Made by a program: the position numbers and the translations under genes
Shown here: one piece after another, positions 18,061 through 27,900 of the stretch
Numbering within the stretch: position 1 is the first letter of the stretch
How the letters are laid out: every line of letters begins with the position of its first letter
The notes under the pieces: model-generated
What the model saw: only the letters and a program-made list of their open reading frames with translations
Told to the model about the DNA's origin: nothing
Databases searched by the model: none
NCBI GenBank assembly: GCA_029558835.1
Contig: JAKQDH010000098.1
Span: forward strand, 1 to 64,000
Direction: 5' to 3'
DNA: 64,000 bases
Source: Planctomycetota bacterium
Lineage (GTDB): Bacteria; Planctomycetota; Phycisphaerae; UBA1845

Positions 18061-19371
18061 CTAGTCGTACTCCGGGCCCACCGGCACCAACCGGTCACCC
18101 CCCACTCTCGACGGGTCGAAAGTCTTCTTCTGCAAGCGTTCCTCCTCCTCAAGGCGCCGCTGCTCGGGGTCCATGCCGAAATGCAGCCGGAACTGGTGGG
18201 TGCTCGCCGGTCGATACACGGTGGTCACTCCCGGCTCCGCGAAAATGGCCGCCCGCGTGTCTTCCCACAACCGCTCCACCAGCAGCGCCGGGTTCCGCTC
18301 GTATTGAGGAATCAAGGTGCGGTACAAGGCCACGTCGCCCTCCATCCGGCGTACCATCTCCGAATAGACCGCACCCGCGTCCTTGATCAACTTGCCCGCG
18401 GCGCCCTCGACCTCGTCCGTCAGCAGCGCGTCCAACTGCGCCCGAACCTCCCTGGACTGCTCGAGGTTGTCGCGTACCAGGTCGGGGTCATCGAGCAAGG
18501 CGACCAGGCGCGGGTAGGCCGCCCCGGCCGCTTCGTTCAGAATCCGCGTGCGGTCCTGCTCCGCCCTGCGGATCGCTTCCTGGCGCGTGTTCTCCGCCCT
18601 TTGCGTTTCCTCGAAGAACGTCCGCACTTGCAGTGGCGGCGTCGGCTCCATAACCTCAATCGTGCTGACCTCAACGCCACTGCGCAGCGCCCGTAGTTGC
18701 TGATTGACCGCCCGTTTGATCTCGCTCTGGGTCTGGTCGACGCGCGTGCGAATGACTTCCTCCGCCGTCATGGCGCTGGCCACGTGGATGGCGGCGTTCT
18801 CGACCATCGTGCGGATCAGGTCCTCCGCCGCCGTCTGGTCGCCCGCCCCGTAGAGGTTACTGACGTACTCCTTGACATCGCCGATCCGGTAGGTCACCTT
18901 CCACCGGGCATGCACCAGGCCCAGATCGCCCGTCATCAACGCCCCGTCCCGCCCGGGGCGCAAGCCCTCGTGCAGCGACCGCGTGCAGAAGGACAGCGGC
19001 TTGCCCTCCTCTTCCGGTCGGCGCTGGAACGTGTGGCTCCGCATTTCCATCGTGTTGCTGGCCTTGGTTGCCAGCGGCACCACCTCGTCGATCGGAAACG
19101 GCAGGGCCCACAGCAACCCCGCCTCGTGCACTTCCGGCAGCAGCCGCCCCAGCCGCAGCACCAGCGCCTGCTGGTGCGGACCGATACACTTGACGTTCGA
19201 GAACAGGTACAGCACGACCAGCACCATCATGATGCCCTTCAGGATGCTGAAGCTCGCCCGCAGGGCATCCGCCAGTGACTGATTGGCCGCGTCCAGCGGC
19301 TCCTCCAGCGGCTCCGGGTCTCGATGGGCCAGCTCGTCGTGTTCGTCGTGCTCGTGGTGGTGGGTATCCAT
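18061..19371 (-). CDS. SPFH/Band-7 family protein, HflK-like (third of three)
   Basis: 436 residues with GGAGG 9 bases before the ATG. The N-terminus is rich in His, Asp and Glu. One membrane helix follows (SILKGIMMVLVVLYLFSNV), then an SPFH domain (GPHQQALVLRLGRLLPEVHEAGLLWALPFP, shown in parts as VLRLGRL and GLLWALPFP). A long charged coiled-coil (residues ~250-400: FFEETQRAENTRQEAIRRAE) comes last. HflK and HflC form ring assemblies at the inner membrane that regulate the protease FtsH; that role here is by analogy. It is the last gene of a three-SPFH operon, 22 bases after the HflC-like gene. Confidence 0.8.
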   Translation of the reverse strand: MDTHHHEHDEHDELAHRDPEPLEEPLDAANQSLADALRASFSILKGIMMVLVVLYLFSNVKCIGPHQQALVLRLGRLLPEVHEAGLLWALPFPIDEVVPLATKASNTMEMRSHTFQRRPEEEGKPLSFCTRSLHEGLRPGRDGALMTGDLGLVHARWKVTYRIGDVKEYVSNLYGAGDQTAAEDLIRTMVENAAIHVASAMTAEEVIRTRVDQTQSEIKRAVNQQLRALRSGVEVSTIEVMEPTPPLQVRTFFEETQRAENTRQEAIRRAEQDRTRILNEAAGAAYPRLVALLDDPDLVRDNLEQSREVRAQLDALLTDEVEGAAGKLIKDAGAVYSEMVRRMEGDVALYRTLIPQYERNPALLVERLWEDTRAAIFAEPGVTTVYRPASTHQFRLHFGMDPEQRRLEEEERLQKKTFDPSRVGGDRLVPVGPEYD

Positions 19372-19392
19372 GCTTGGGTTCCTCCGGAACGT

Positions 19393-20382
19393 CTACCGGC
19401 CCTGCCCCTCCGAGTCGCTCCCCGCCGGCGTGACCGGCGGCGCTGCCGGCACTGCCAGCGGCGTAACCCCGCCCGCCGGCGCCGCCTCGATCACCTTCTC
19501 CCTCACCTTGGGGTCGAACACGTCAAACGGCCGCACCGACGTGTCGATGATGATCTGCGTCCGCCGCCTGAGCGCCTCGCGCACCGTCCGCAGTTTGTCC
19601 AGGAAGATGCGCAGTTCCGGATACTGCTCGAACTCGCGGTAATACTCACCGACCACGCGTTCCGCCTCGTTCTCGATCTCGGCCACCTTCTGCTGGGCGG
19701 CCGCCATGATCCGCCGCTCCACCGTCCGGGCGGCCGCCCGGATGTCCTCCGCCCGCGCTTCGCCCTCCGCGATGTAGCGCTCCGCCTTCGCTTGCTCGTA
19801 GGTCTTCATGCTCTCAAAGATGGCCGTCGTGACGGACTGCGGCAGGCCCAGTTGCTTTACTCCGAAACCGACGACCTCAATACCGTACTCGTCCGCTACT
19901 TCAGCCGCCACCAGTCGGAGAACGTCCTGTTCGATCTCCCGCAGCTTGCGCTTATTCGGGTCCGTGGACACAAACTCGTGGAAGAACCGCTGGCCCACGA
20001 CTTCGTGCTTCTTCGTGGCCACTGTTGTGCGCAGCTTGGCGATACCGTCGTCCTCGCTCCGCGGGAAGTTGGTGAGGAACTTCGAGGGGTCCTTGATCTC
20101 CCACACCGTGTACGTGGTCAGCGACACGTTCTTGCCGTCCCGCGTCCGCGTCTCCTCGGTCTGGTCCTCGAGCACGCGCTGCCGCTTGTCGTAGCGGACC
20201 ACGCTCTGGATGGGATCAGGCCACTTCCAGTACAGACCCGGCTCCATGATGGCCGCCTCCGCCGGCTTGCCCCAGGTCTTGACGATCGCCACCTCCGTGT
20301 AACGGACCTGGAAGCTGCACAAGTACAGCCCCAGCACGGCCACCAGCACCACTGCCGCCACCACCGTCCCGACGTTCTTCAT
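19393..20382 (-). CDS. SPFH/Band-7 family protein, HflC-like (second of three)
   Basis: 329 residues. The ATG at 20382 is preferred over the in-frame GTG at 20391 because GGGGAG is 10 bases from the ATG but only 1 from the GTG. One N-terminal membrane helix (VVAAVVLVAVLGLYLCSF) leads into an SPFH domain (VAIVKTWGKPAEA, GLYWKWPDPIQSVVRYD). The coiled-coil follows (AKAERYIAEGEARAEDIRA, AERVVGEYYREFEQYPELR). The EYY...Y..L.I pattern near the C-terminus is like HflC. It probably co-assembles with the flanking SPFH proteins. Confidence 0.85.
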   Translation of the reverse strand: MKNVGTVVAAVVLVAVLGLYLCSFQVRYTEVAIVKTWGKPAEAAIMEPGLYWKWPDPIQSVVRYDKRQRVLEDQTEETRTRDGKNVSLTTYTVWEIKDPSKFLTNFPRSEDDGIAKLRTTVATKKHEVVGQRFFHEFVSTDPNKRKLREIEQDVLRLVAAEVADEYGIEVVGFGVKQLGLPQSVTTAIFESMKTYEQAKAERYIAEGEARAEDIRAAARTVERRIMAAAQQKVAEIENEAERVVGEYYREFEQYPELRIFLDKLRTVREALRRRTQIIIDTSVRPFDVFDPKVREKVIEAAPAGGVTPLAVPAAPPVTPAGSDSEGQGR

Positions 20383-20409
20383 GTCCGTCACGCTCCCCGG
20401 CGGGTCGTT

Positions 20410-22578
20410 CTACTTCCCGCCCGTGCGCTCCCTGACCCCTTCCGAGAGGATCTGGTCCAGCCCCAACTGCTCGCCCGTGTCGTATTCGATAATGACGTCG
20501 TCAACCTGTCCCACGAACAGGATTTTCCGCACTGTGTCCAGCCCTTCAAATACCTCAAGCTGCTTGCGGACCTCGAAGAGCGTCCGCGACGCGTTGTACG
20601 CCGCCACCTGGGCCTTGAACAAGAGGGTCTTGACGGCCGCGTCCGCCACCTGCCGACTCGTGCGTGCCCGGGCGTCAGCAATGAGCGCCGCGGCCTTCCC
20701 GCTCATCGGTGCGATCCCCTGTGCCGGGTCGCCCAGCAGTAGCGCATCCACGGTCCGCCGGGCCTGCGCGGCCTGGTCCGCATCGGCGCTCGCGTCGCTG
20801 GTGAGCCGCTGCCAGCGCTCTATGGCCGTGTCCAGCCGCCTTGCCCGCTCTTCCGTACCCGCCACCTCCGTCAACATCCTCTGGGCGTCGCCGCGGGCGG
20901 CGTTGATGTTCGCGCCCATCCGCGTCTCCGCCGAGATCACCGATAGAAACGCCTCTGCTACCCCTTCTTTGGCCGGCGGATGGAGGCTGCCGGTCCCGGC
21001 GAAGATGACTTCCAATCCGCACTTGTGGGCATCAAGCCGGCTCTGGATGCGCTCGCGTAGAGTCGCGTCAAACCGCGCCCGCCCCGCGCCCATGACATCA
21101 TCCACGTCCTCCTGGGCTGCCAGGTCCGACACTGCCTGGTACGCGATTTCCTCCAGCAGCTTCTCCGGCTTCTGGTAGTTGTACAGGTAGGCCTCCAGGT
21201 CGCGGACGCGGAAATGGATCTTCACACCGAACATCAGCAACCCGACGGCCACGCTCTCCGCCGCCTCGGGCGCAACCCGCTCCCCCTCCGCCGGCTCGCC
21301 CCGAACCTCCTCCGTCAGCTCCACCAGTTGCGGCGACGCCACCAGCACCATCATCTCCGGCACAAACTGGTGGGTTTCCGCCCAGACGATCGGACGCTTC
21401 TCGCGCTGGGCCTTCTCCGCTTCGGCCGCGTCGCCCTCTAATTCGCCTACCGTCACTTCCTGAATCTGCTCCACCGGGGAGCGGTGCACCACATCGATCG
21501 GGTAGGGCCACTTCAGGTGCAGCCCCGGAGACAGCAGACGCACGCGCGACCCCACGCCCTCCGCCGCGCGCCACGGTCGGCCAAACCGCTCCACCACCGC
21601 CTGTTCCCCCGCGTTCACCACCACGATGCTGCTCAGCACGAAGATGGCCAGCAGCATCAGCACTACCAGCGGCAGGAACCAACGCTGCAGCAGTCGGTAA
21701 AACCACGTCTTGCTGACCTCGAACCCGAACTGGTAATTGACCGCTTCCGCGATCGAACGGGCAATCTCGCCCGGTTCCGTAATCAGTCCGGCCAACCGAC
21801 TGTCAAACGCCGGGCGAGGCACCACTCCCGCGGCCCGCGGACGATATTGGTCCAGGATCAGGTTGACGGCGAACTCGAGTCCCAGAACGAACATCGCCAC
21901 GCGGATCGCGTAGGCCACGAGCGCTTCCGCCCACGACATCGTCGTCGCCAGCCCCAGCGCCAACGCCAGCCCCAGGCACACCAGCGCCGTCCCGGCCGCC
22001 AACCCCGCTCCCGCGTGCAGCAGATGCCACTGCGGCAGCCGCGCCAGCGCCACCGTGTACCGCCCAAACAGGAAGCACAGGAAGCAGCACGCTACCGCAA
22101 GCCACATCATCAGGGTGGGTTGCTCGGCCGACCGCACCCCCGCAGTCCCAAACGCCCCCGCCAGAGTCCACCGCCACCCTACGAACTGGCCGCCCAGCAG
22201 GTACACCGCCACCAGGATCGTCACCACCGGCAGCACCCACCGAATCATCCACCGCAGCCGGTTCTCCTCCAGCAGCAGCGACTCCTCGTCGAGCTCGAAG
22301 ATGGCCGTCCCGGCCCCGCCGGCACGCGCCTGCCGCAACTCCTCCGTCTCCAACGCCTCGGCTGCCACCCGCCGGATCTGCTTGAACAGCAGCCACAGCA
22401 CGAACCAGATCGGCAGGCCTGCGGCCGCGAACCGCGCCCCGGCCAGCAGCGCGTCAGACTGCGCCCAGAGTGCCACCCCCAGCAGGCACCCGAACACGGC
22501 CAACTGGATGCACAGGCCGGCAATCGCTACGTGTTCGGCCCGTCGGTCAACTGATCGTCCTGTATCACCTAAGGGCAT
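20410..22578 (-). CDS. polytopic membrane region fused to an SPFH/Band-7 domain (first of three)
   Basis: 722 residues, much longer than a usual HflK. Residues 1-320 hold about seven or eight hydrophobic helices (LCIQLAVFGCLLGVALWA, WVLPVVTILVAVYLLGG, LVCLGLALALGLATTMS among them). An SPFH domain follows (NAGEQAVVERFGRPWRA, LSPGLHLKWPYPIDVVHR). The long helical C-terminus is rich in Ala/Arg/Glu (AETRMGANINAARGDAQRML). It is first of three SPFH genes with spacings of 19-27 and 22 bases. The fused multi-pass region could replace a separate membrane partner of the ring. Function is inferred from the family only. Confidence 0.8.
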   Translation of the reverse strand: MPLGDTGRSVDRRAEHVAIAGLCIQLAVFGCLLGVALWAQSDALLAGARFAAAGLPIWFVLWLLFKQIRRVAAEALETEELRQARAGGAGTAIFELDEESLLLEENRLRWMIRWVLPVVTILVAVYLLGGQFVGWRWTLAGAFGTAGVRSAEQPTLMMWLAVACCFLCFLFGRYTVALARLPQWHLLHAGAGLAAGTALVCLGLALALGLATTMSWAEALVAYAIRVAMFVLGLEFAVNLILDQYRPRAAGVVPRPAFDSRLAGLITEPGEIARSIAEAVNYQFGFEVSKTWFYRLLQRWFLPLVVLMLLAIFVLSSIVVVNAGEQAVVERFGRPWRAAEGVGSRVRLLSPGLHLKWPYPIDVVHRSPVEQIQEVTVGELEGDAAEAEKAQREKRPIVWAETHQFVPEMMVLVASPQLVELTEEVRGEPAEGERVAPEAAESVAVGLLMFGVKIHFRVRDLEAYLYNYQKPEKLLEEIAYQAVSDLAAQEDVDDVMGAGRARFDATLRERIQSRLDAHKCGLEVIFAGTGSLHPPAKEGVAEAFLSVISAETRMGANINAARGDAQRMLTEVAGTEERARRLDTAIERWQRLTSDASADADQAAQARRTVDALLLGDPAQGIAPMSGKAAALIADARARTSRQVADAAVKTLLFKAQVAAYNASRTLFEVRKQLEVFEGLDTVRKILFVGQVDDVIIEYDTGEQLGLDQILSEGVRERTGGK

Positions 22579-22672
22579 GTTCCGTATCTCTCAGGGAAGT
22601 CCGCACTGAACCCGGCCCGACGCCGGTTCGTACCCAGGGGTGACCGCCGAACTCCCTGGGCCGAGTGACGGG

Positions 22673-22700
22673 TTGTCCAACAGCCGGCGCAGCATACAAT
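22673..22700 (+). promoter_or_regulatory. putative sigma70-type promoter
   Basis: TTGTCC (22673-22678) and TACAAT (22695-22700) are separated by 16 bases, matching 4/6 and 5/6 of the -35 and -10 consensus. They end 61 bases before the ATG of the ABC-2 permease at 22762. Confidence 0.4.
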
Positions 22701-22761
22701 AGCCGACTGGACCTGCCAACGGGACTTGGACAGCAATGCACGGTCGTGGCAATGGAAGCAC

Positions 22762-23739
22762 ATGTTTCAGCGTTGCTATAGTATAGCGCGAAACACTTTT
22801 ATCGAAACGGTTCGGCAGCCCATATACGGCGTGGTGTTGCTGGCCACTGCGGGGCTACTCGTCCTGAACGTGTCCCTGGCAGCCTTCACGCTTGAAGACG
22901 ACAACAAGCTGCTGCTCGATCTGGGGCTATCTACGCTGCTACTGAGCGGTTTGTTCTTGTCCGCCTTCAGCGCCACCGGAGTTCTGTCCCGGGAGATCGA
23001 GGACCGCACCGTCTTGACCGTCATCTCCAAGCCGATCAGCCGGCCGGTCTTCTTCCTGGGCAAGTTCCTCGGGCTGCTCGCAGCGGTTCTCCTGGCGTAC
23101 TACCTGTCCGCCTTGGTCTTCGTCCTCGCCCAGCGGCACGGGGTCCTCCAGAACAGCTCCGACCCGTGGGATGCGCCCGTTCTCGTGCTGGGGTGCACGA
23201 GCGTCGGCATCGCGCTGCTTGCCGCTGCGTTCGCTAACTACTTTTATGGCAAGCACTTCGGCGCAGCGGCCATCACCTTCGTCACGCCCCTGCTGACCGT
23301 TGCTGTCCTGGCCGTAGGGTTCTTTGACAAACATTTCGCGCCGGTGGCGTTTGGGAGCAAGTACGTGGGCGGTCAGGTTCTCATCGCTGCGTACCTCGTG
23401 ATGTTGGCGGTGATCGTCACCTCGGCCGTCGCGCTCGCTGCGTCCACGCGATTCAAGCAGGTGATGACCTTACTGATTTGCACCTTCGTGGTCGGCGTGG
23501 GAATTGCGTCTGACTGGATCTTCGGGCAATACACTGCAACTTCATTTGCGGCATCTATAGCGTACCACATTGTTCCGAACATTGGCCCGTTCTGGGTGAT
23601 TGACGGGCTGCACGCAGCCTCCGAGGAGACGGCAGTGCCGGTGCAGTACGCGCTGCTTGCAAGTGCGTACGCACTACTCATCACCGCGGCGACCGTGGGT
23701 GTGGGCATCGCCGCCCTGCAGAAGCGAGAAGTGGGGTAG
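22762..23739 (+). CDS. ABC-2 type transporter permease (stand-alone)
   Basis: 325 residues from the ATG at 22762, with GGAAG 5 bases upstream; a TTG at 22726 in frame is less likely. Six to seven membrane helices are visible (PIYGVVLLATAGLLVLNV, LLAAVLLAYYLSALVFVLA, ITFVTPLLTVAVLAVGFF and others). The loop LSREIEDRTVLTVISKPISR is characteristic of ABC-2 permeases that resemble the one at 15170. No ATPase gene is adjacent, so it may use the ATPase at 16573 or one elsewhere. The local sequence is less GC-rich than its surroundings and it ends beside a tRNA gene, so acquisition is conceivable. Confidence 0.8.
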   Translation: MFQRCYSIARNTFIETVRQPIYGVVLLATAGLLVLNVSLAAFTLEDDNKLLLDLGLSTLLLSGLFLSAFSATGVLSREIEDRTVLTVISKPISRPVFFLGKFLGLLAAVLLAYYLSALVFVLAQRHGVLQNSSDPWDAPVLVLGCTSVGIALLAAAFANYFYGKHFGAAAITFVTPLLTVAVLAVGFFDKHFAPVAFGSKYVGGQVLIAAYLVMLAVIVTSAVALAASTRFKQVMTLLICTFVVGVGIASDWIFGQYTATSFAASIAYHIVPNIGPFWVIDGLHAASEETAVPVQYALLASAYALLITAATVGVGIAALQKREVG

Positions 23740-23824
23740 GGCCGGTCTCGAACCCGGAGGCGGCAGGTTTCAGGAAGGTGGGGCACGGCGCGAGCCCCTC
23801 ACGGGTGTACAACGCCGGCGCGAC

Positions 23825-23898
23825 TGCGCCCGGGAGGACTCGAACCTCCAACCTGCTGGTTCGAAGCCAGCCACTCTATCCGATTGAGCTACGAGCGC
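23825..23898 (-). tRNA. trnR: tRNA-Arg (anticodon UCG)
   Basis: Read on the minus strand, the acceptor arms GCGCTCG and CGGGCGC pair with one G-U. The D-arm is GCTC/GAGT, the anticodon stem GCTGG/CCAGC encloses loop CTTCGAA with anticodon TCG, and the T-arm is GGAGG-TTCGAGT-CCTCC. The discriminator is A and CCA is not encoded. Confidence 0.95.
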
Positions 23899-24231
23899 AA
23901 CGGCGATACGGTTGGGTTAGCGGTTTCCGGCCGCTGTGTCAACGGCGCGGGCCCCGCATTTGCGCCATGGACGCCGGCGGGAGAAGGCAGCGAGGCTGCT
24001 GCATCGGGTGTTCGTCGGTTTCCGGGTGGGCCTGCCGCGGCCGCGCGGGTAAGGCCCGCGTCTTGCAAGGGAACCGCAGACCGTTGTCACAACGGTCGGT
24101 TCCGGTTAAAGAGAGGCCACGCGCACCGAAGGAAGCGCCGTGCGCGGCCGGCGGGAGCCGGCTGGTGTCTGAAACCTGCCCAGTGAGCCCGCCTGAGGTG
24201 AGGCGCTGTCCGCTCGTTCGCTGGATGCACG
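23899..24231. other. region upstream of the histone-H1-like-tail gene
   Basis: 333 bases between the tRNA and the gene at 24232. The only structure I recognise is the palindrome at 24079-24097, listed separately. Confidence 0.4.
24079..24097. promoter_or_regulatory. 19-base palindrome, operator-like
   Basis: Arms GACCGTTGT and ACAACGGTC are perfectly complementary around one central base. Outer GAACC (24071-24075) and GGTTC (24098-24102) extend it with a 3-base bulge. It lies about 135 bases before the ATG at 24232. It could be a repressor or activator site for that gene, or an RNA hairpin. Confidence 0.45.
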
Positions 24232-24885
24232 ATGCCCACGAAGCGCGATGCCGAGGACAATGGTGAAGAGTTGCCGGACGTCGTCGATGCCGAGGCGATA
24301 CCGGCCGACTTCGAGGCCACGGAGGTGACCGCACCGGTTCCCGTGGAACCGAGCGCCCCAAGCAAACGGAGCGTGGGACCGAAGGAGGCGCCTCCGTTTA
24401 CGTGGAAGCTGGTGGGTGAAAGCAGCGGCCTGGTGGTAACGTTGTTCAAAGCTACGGATCGCGCCGAAGTGGAGGGACAACTGGAGCGGGTACGTAAGGA
24501 CGGCTACTACACGAACCTCCAGGTTGTGCCGATCGAACCGACTCCCGGCGCCGCGAAGCAGGTGAAGGTTGGCAAGTCGCCGGCGGAGGCAGCCCCGCCT
24601 CCAGCCGCGGCAGTCGTGGAGACGCCGGCGCCGGTGGAGAGTGCGGCGCCTGCCGCTGCGCAGCCGCCTCGCAAGCCCGCCCCCCGCAAAGCGGCCGCCG
24701 CGACCGAGACCCGTGAGCGAAAGGCAGCCAAGCCCCGCAAGGCGACCGCCGTGGTCGTGGCAGCCGCCCCCAGTCAGCGTCGCGATCGTCCGAAGGCCGG
24801 CAAGGCGACGGCACCTGCGCGAAAACGCCCACCCGCGAAGCCTAAGAAGGCCGCCTCACCCAAGAAGGCCAAGAAGGGCAAATAG
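24232..24885 (+). CDS. protein with histone-H1-like Lys/Ala/Pro-rich tail
   Basis: 217 residues with no signal or membrane segment. Residues 1-45 are acidic, residues ~50-105 form a small folded-looking domain (FTWKLVGESSGLVVTLFKAT, VEGQLERVRKDGYYTNLQV), and residues 110-217 are very rich in Ala, Pro, Lys and Arg with PAKPKKA/SPKKAKK-like motifs. Such tails bind DNA or RNA non-specifically in H1-like and AlgP-like bacterial proteins. A nucleoid or nucleic-acid role is an inference from composition. The central domain is not one I can name. Confidence 0.65.
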   Translation: MPTKRDAEDNGEELPDVVDAEAIPADFEATEVTAPVPVEPSAPSKRSVGPKEAPPFTWKLVGESSGLVVTLFKATDRAEVEGQLERVRKDGYYTNLQVVPIEPTPGAAKQVKVGKSPAEAAPPPAAAVVETPAPVESAAPAAAQPPRKPAPRKAAAATETRERKAAKPRKATAVVVAAAPSQRRDRPKAGKATAPARKRPPAKPKKAASPKKAKKGK

Positions 24886-24934
24886 GACGGCGTCCAGCAG
24901 GCAGTCGCCGTCGCCAGGGTCCCAGACTACTTGA

Positions 24935-24949
24935 ACCACCGGGGGTGGT
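24935..24949. terminator. small hairpin between convergent genes
   Basis: ACCACC (24935-24940) pairs with GGTGGT (24944-24949) around GGG, between the stop codons of converging genes at 24885 and 24956. No T-tract follows, so the terminator call is weak. Confidence 0.35.
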
Positions 24950-24955
24950 GCCGCT

Positions 24956-27900
24956 CTACTCGCAGCCGGGAATCTGCCCGGCGGGACCGGTGAACGCGCG
25001 CTGGAAGGCCGCCATATCGCGCAGATCCACGTCGCCATCGAAGTCCAGGTCGAACACGGTGCAATCGTCGTCAATCGGAACACCGGGGCCGGTCAGGCAG
25101 GCCGGCAAGGCCGCATAGTCGTCCACGTCGATGTTGCAGTCGTCGTCGAAGTCGCCCGGCATGCGATCGGGAACCGGGATGTCCTCAAACGTGCCGCCGT
25201 GATCGACCAGCGTGTTGTAGTAGAGGTGCAGCCCGTTGAGGTTAAGCACCGCGCCTCCTCCGAGCGTGAGCACATCGACATACAGCGCCTCGCGGCCGCC
25301 GCCCCGGTTGCCGTTGTCAATCGCGTCTACCAGGTTGACCTTGGCGGCCTGCTCGATCGTCAGGGACGACAGCGCGAGGTTGTTGATAAAGCCGGCCGGG
25401 TTGGCCACGACGGTGCCGCCGTCCGGAGCGACGGCCGGGGTGTCCCCCAGGTCCGCCGACCCCACTTCCAGGTTGGCATACAGCAGGGTGTGCCCGGCAG
25501 GAGCCGATACGCCGCCGAGCATGACCAGTTCCCCACCGTTCCAGGTCATGCGGGCCTCGTCCGTCATGGCAAACGTGAAGTCGTCATACACTTCGAGCGT
25601 CGCCTGCTCAGCGACGAGGGTCGAGCCGGCATCGAGCGACACGTCGTCCGCGGCCACCGTCACGCCCGCCAGCACGATCGCTCCGCCGGAACCGGTGATG
25701 TCACTGGCTCCGTCCGATGTGCGCTGAACGTTCGCGACCACGCGCAGCGTCCCGCCGTTGCGGGCACTTAGTTCACCGGTGGACGTGCTCGTCTTGGCCA
25801 CGCCGGTCAGCTCGAGAGTCCCGCCGGGAACGTCAGCGACAATCTCACCACGGTTCAGCAGGGGCGCACTGATCCGCCCCGCGCCCGCGAGGGCGTGCCC
25901 GACCCGGTTGGTAACCGCGCCGCCGGTGGTCAGTTCGCTGGAAGCCCCCCCCAGCCGCACGGATCCGTCTTGCCCGTCGAAGGTGATGCCGGAGCTGAGG
26001 GGGACAAGCTGCGTGGCCGCGGCGCCGGTGCCCAGTTGCAGGGTGCCCGTGTTGAAGAGCATTCCTCCGACGCCGAGCGTCGCCCCATTGGCCACGTTAA
26101 TCGACCCGTTGCTGGCCACCACGCCGCTCAGTTCGTTCCCGGTGCCGGAGACGGCAAGAGTCGAGGCCGCCAGGTCGGCCGTCACATCCGCGAGCCTGCC
26201 CTGGTTGAGGGTGATCGTGCTACTGTCAGCCACGACAAGCCCCTGGGTGATAAGGCTACCGTTTTGCAGGAGCGCAGCACCTGAGGACAGGTGCACCTGA
26301 CTCATCGTGCCCCCGGTTGCGGAGGTGCCATCCAGCACGAGACGTCCGCCGCCGGTGGCGCGGAGGATTCCCTGGTTGTCTACCTGCGTTTCCGCCAGGC
26401 GCAGGTCCGCTCCCGACACGTCGGCCAGCAGCGTGCCGTAGTTGGTGATCGGCGACTTGAGTGTCCCGGCGCCGCCAATGGTGTGGTCGAAACCGTTGAC
26501 GACGCTGGCCGGGGTCAGGCGGCGCAGCTCTGCACCGGCGCCCGTGAGCGTGAGCGTCCCGGCCCCGTCGAGCACGAAGTCGGCAGCAGCGGTGCAGGCG
26601 GTGGCCGATCCGGTGGAACTGATGCGAATGTCGCCGTCGTTGACCCAGGTGCCCGCGACCTTCAGTTCCACCCCGTTGGCGACCTCCAGCAAACCGGCGT
26701 TCGCCACGGAACCGGTGAGTTCAGCGCCGCCGCTGACAGCCCGCACGGTGCAGCCCGGAGCGACGTGAGTACCCACGCTTTGCACCTTGCCGTCCTGGAG
26801 TCGCAATTCGCCGGCTGATGCGACATCGACGTAACCGCTGGCGACGAGCCCCGTGGCGCCGACCCGCACAATGCCACCATCGGCCCGGACGGAGCCGACA
26901 TTGGCAATCGTGGTGAGCACATCGAGTATCCCTCCGGCCTCGGCCAGAAGCGTACCGAAGTTCTCCTTCTGCGACCCGGTGAGCACGAGCGAGGCGCCGG
27001 GGACGTCGGCGCGTACGGTGCCGAAGTTCACGAGGGTCGAGGCGATTTCCCCCTGGCCGGCGATGGCATGGTTACCCAACTGGGCCACGAGTCCGTTGAT
27101 GAGGCGGGCGCCGGCCGCTCCCAACCTGAGTTCGCCGATACCGTCGAACCCGAGCGACCCGAGGACACTGAGGGTCGTCGTGCCCGCACCGGTACCGACG
27201 CGCATGTTGCCGTTGTTGACATACAGGCCCACACCCACGAGCGTCGCGCCGGTTTGCACGGTGAGCATGCCGTCGTTGTCGAAGTTCCCGCTCAGTGCAT
27301 TGCCCACCCCGGTGACAATCCCCACGGAATCGGCGCCGGCCAGAGTCAGGTCAGCATTCACGGTCCCGCCATCAGCGAGGACGAGACTCCCGTCGGTGAT
27401 GAGGACGGTGCCACCTTCGAGGGTGCCGCCGGCCATACGCAGGGTGCCGGCGTTGCAGTCGATGGTACCGGCCGCGTTGGTCAAGACGCACTCAACGCGC
27501 AGTTCGGCATCTGCGTCCACGGCAATGAGGTTGGTGTTCGTCTTCGGGTAGGTGCGCAGCTTCAGGATCCCGCCGGCGGTGTCGGCCCGGATGGTGCCCT
27601 GGTTCGTAAGGTCGGCCTGGATTTCCCCATAGCCGGCAATGGTGTGGCCCGGCCCGTTGGTGACCGCCACACCGCCCACGGTGCGGAGCTGGGCGGTGGC
27701 TCCCGCCAGGCGCAAGGTGCCTGCGCCGGCGAACTGGCCGGCGGCCGCACCGAACGTCAGCCGACCCGTGTCCACGACGTGCAACAGTGCGTTGTTGGTG
27801 CACAGGCCCCGCAGGGTGAGGGTACGGTCATCGACCGTGAGCGTGCCGGCGTTGGTCAGGCCATGGAGACGCGCCACGGTGAGGTCGGTCGTCTGCATCA

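Noticed and set aside
23740..23790. Second tRNA-like T-arm (GGGTTCGAGACC on the minus strand) beside tRNA-Arg
   Set aside because: Only the T-arm-like piece pairs; no matching acceptor 5' strand, D-arm or anticodon stem could be found, and it adjoins the permease stop codon. I treat it as chance or a tRNA scrap.
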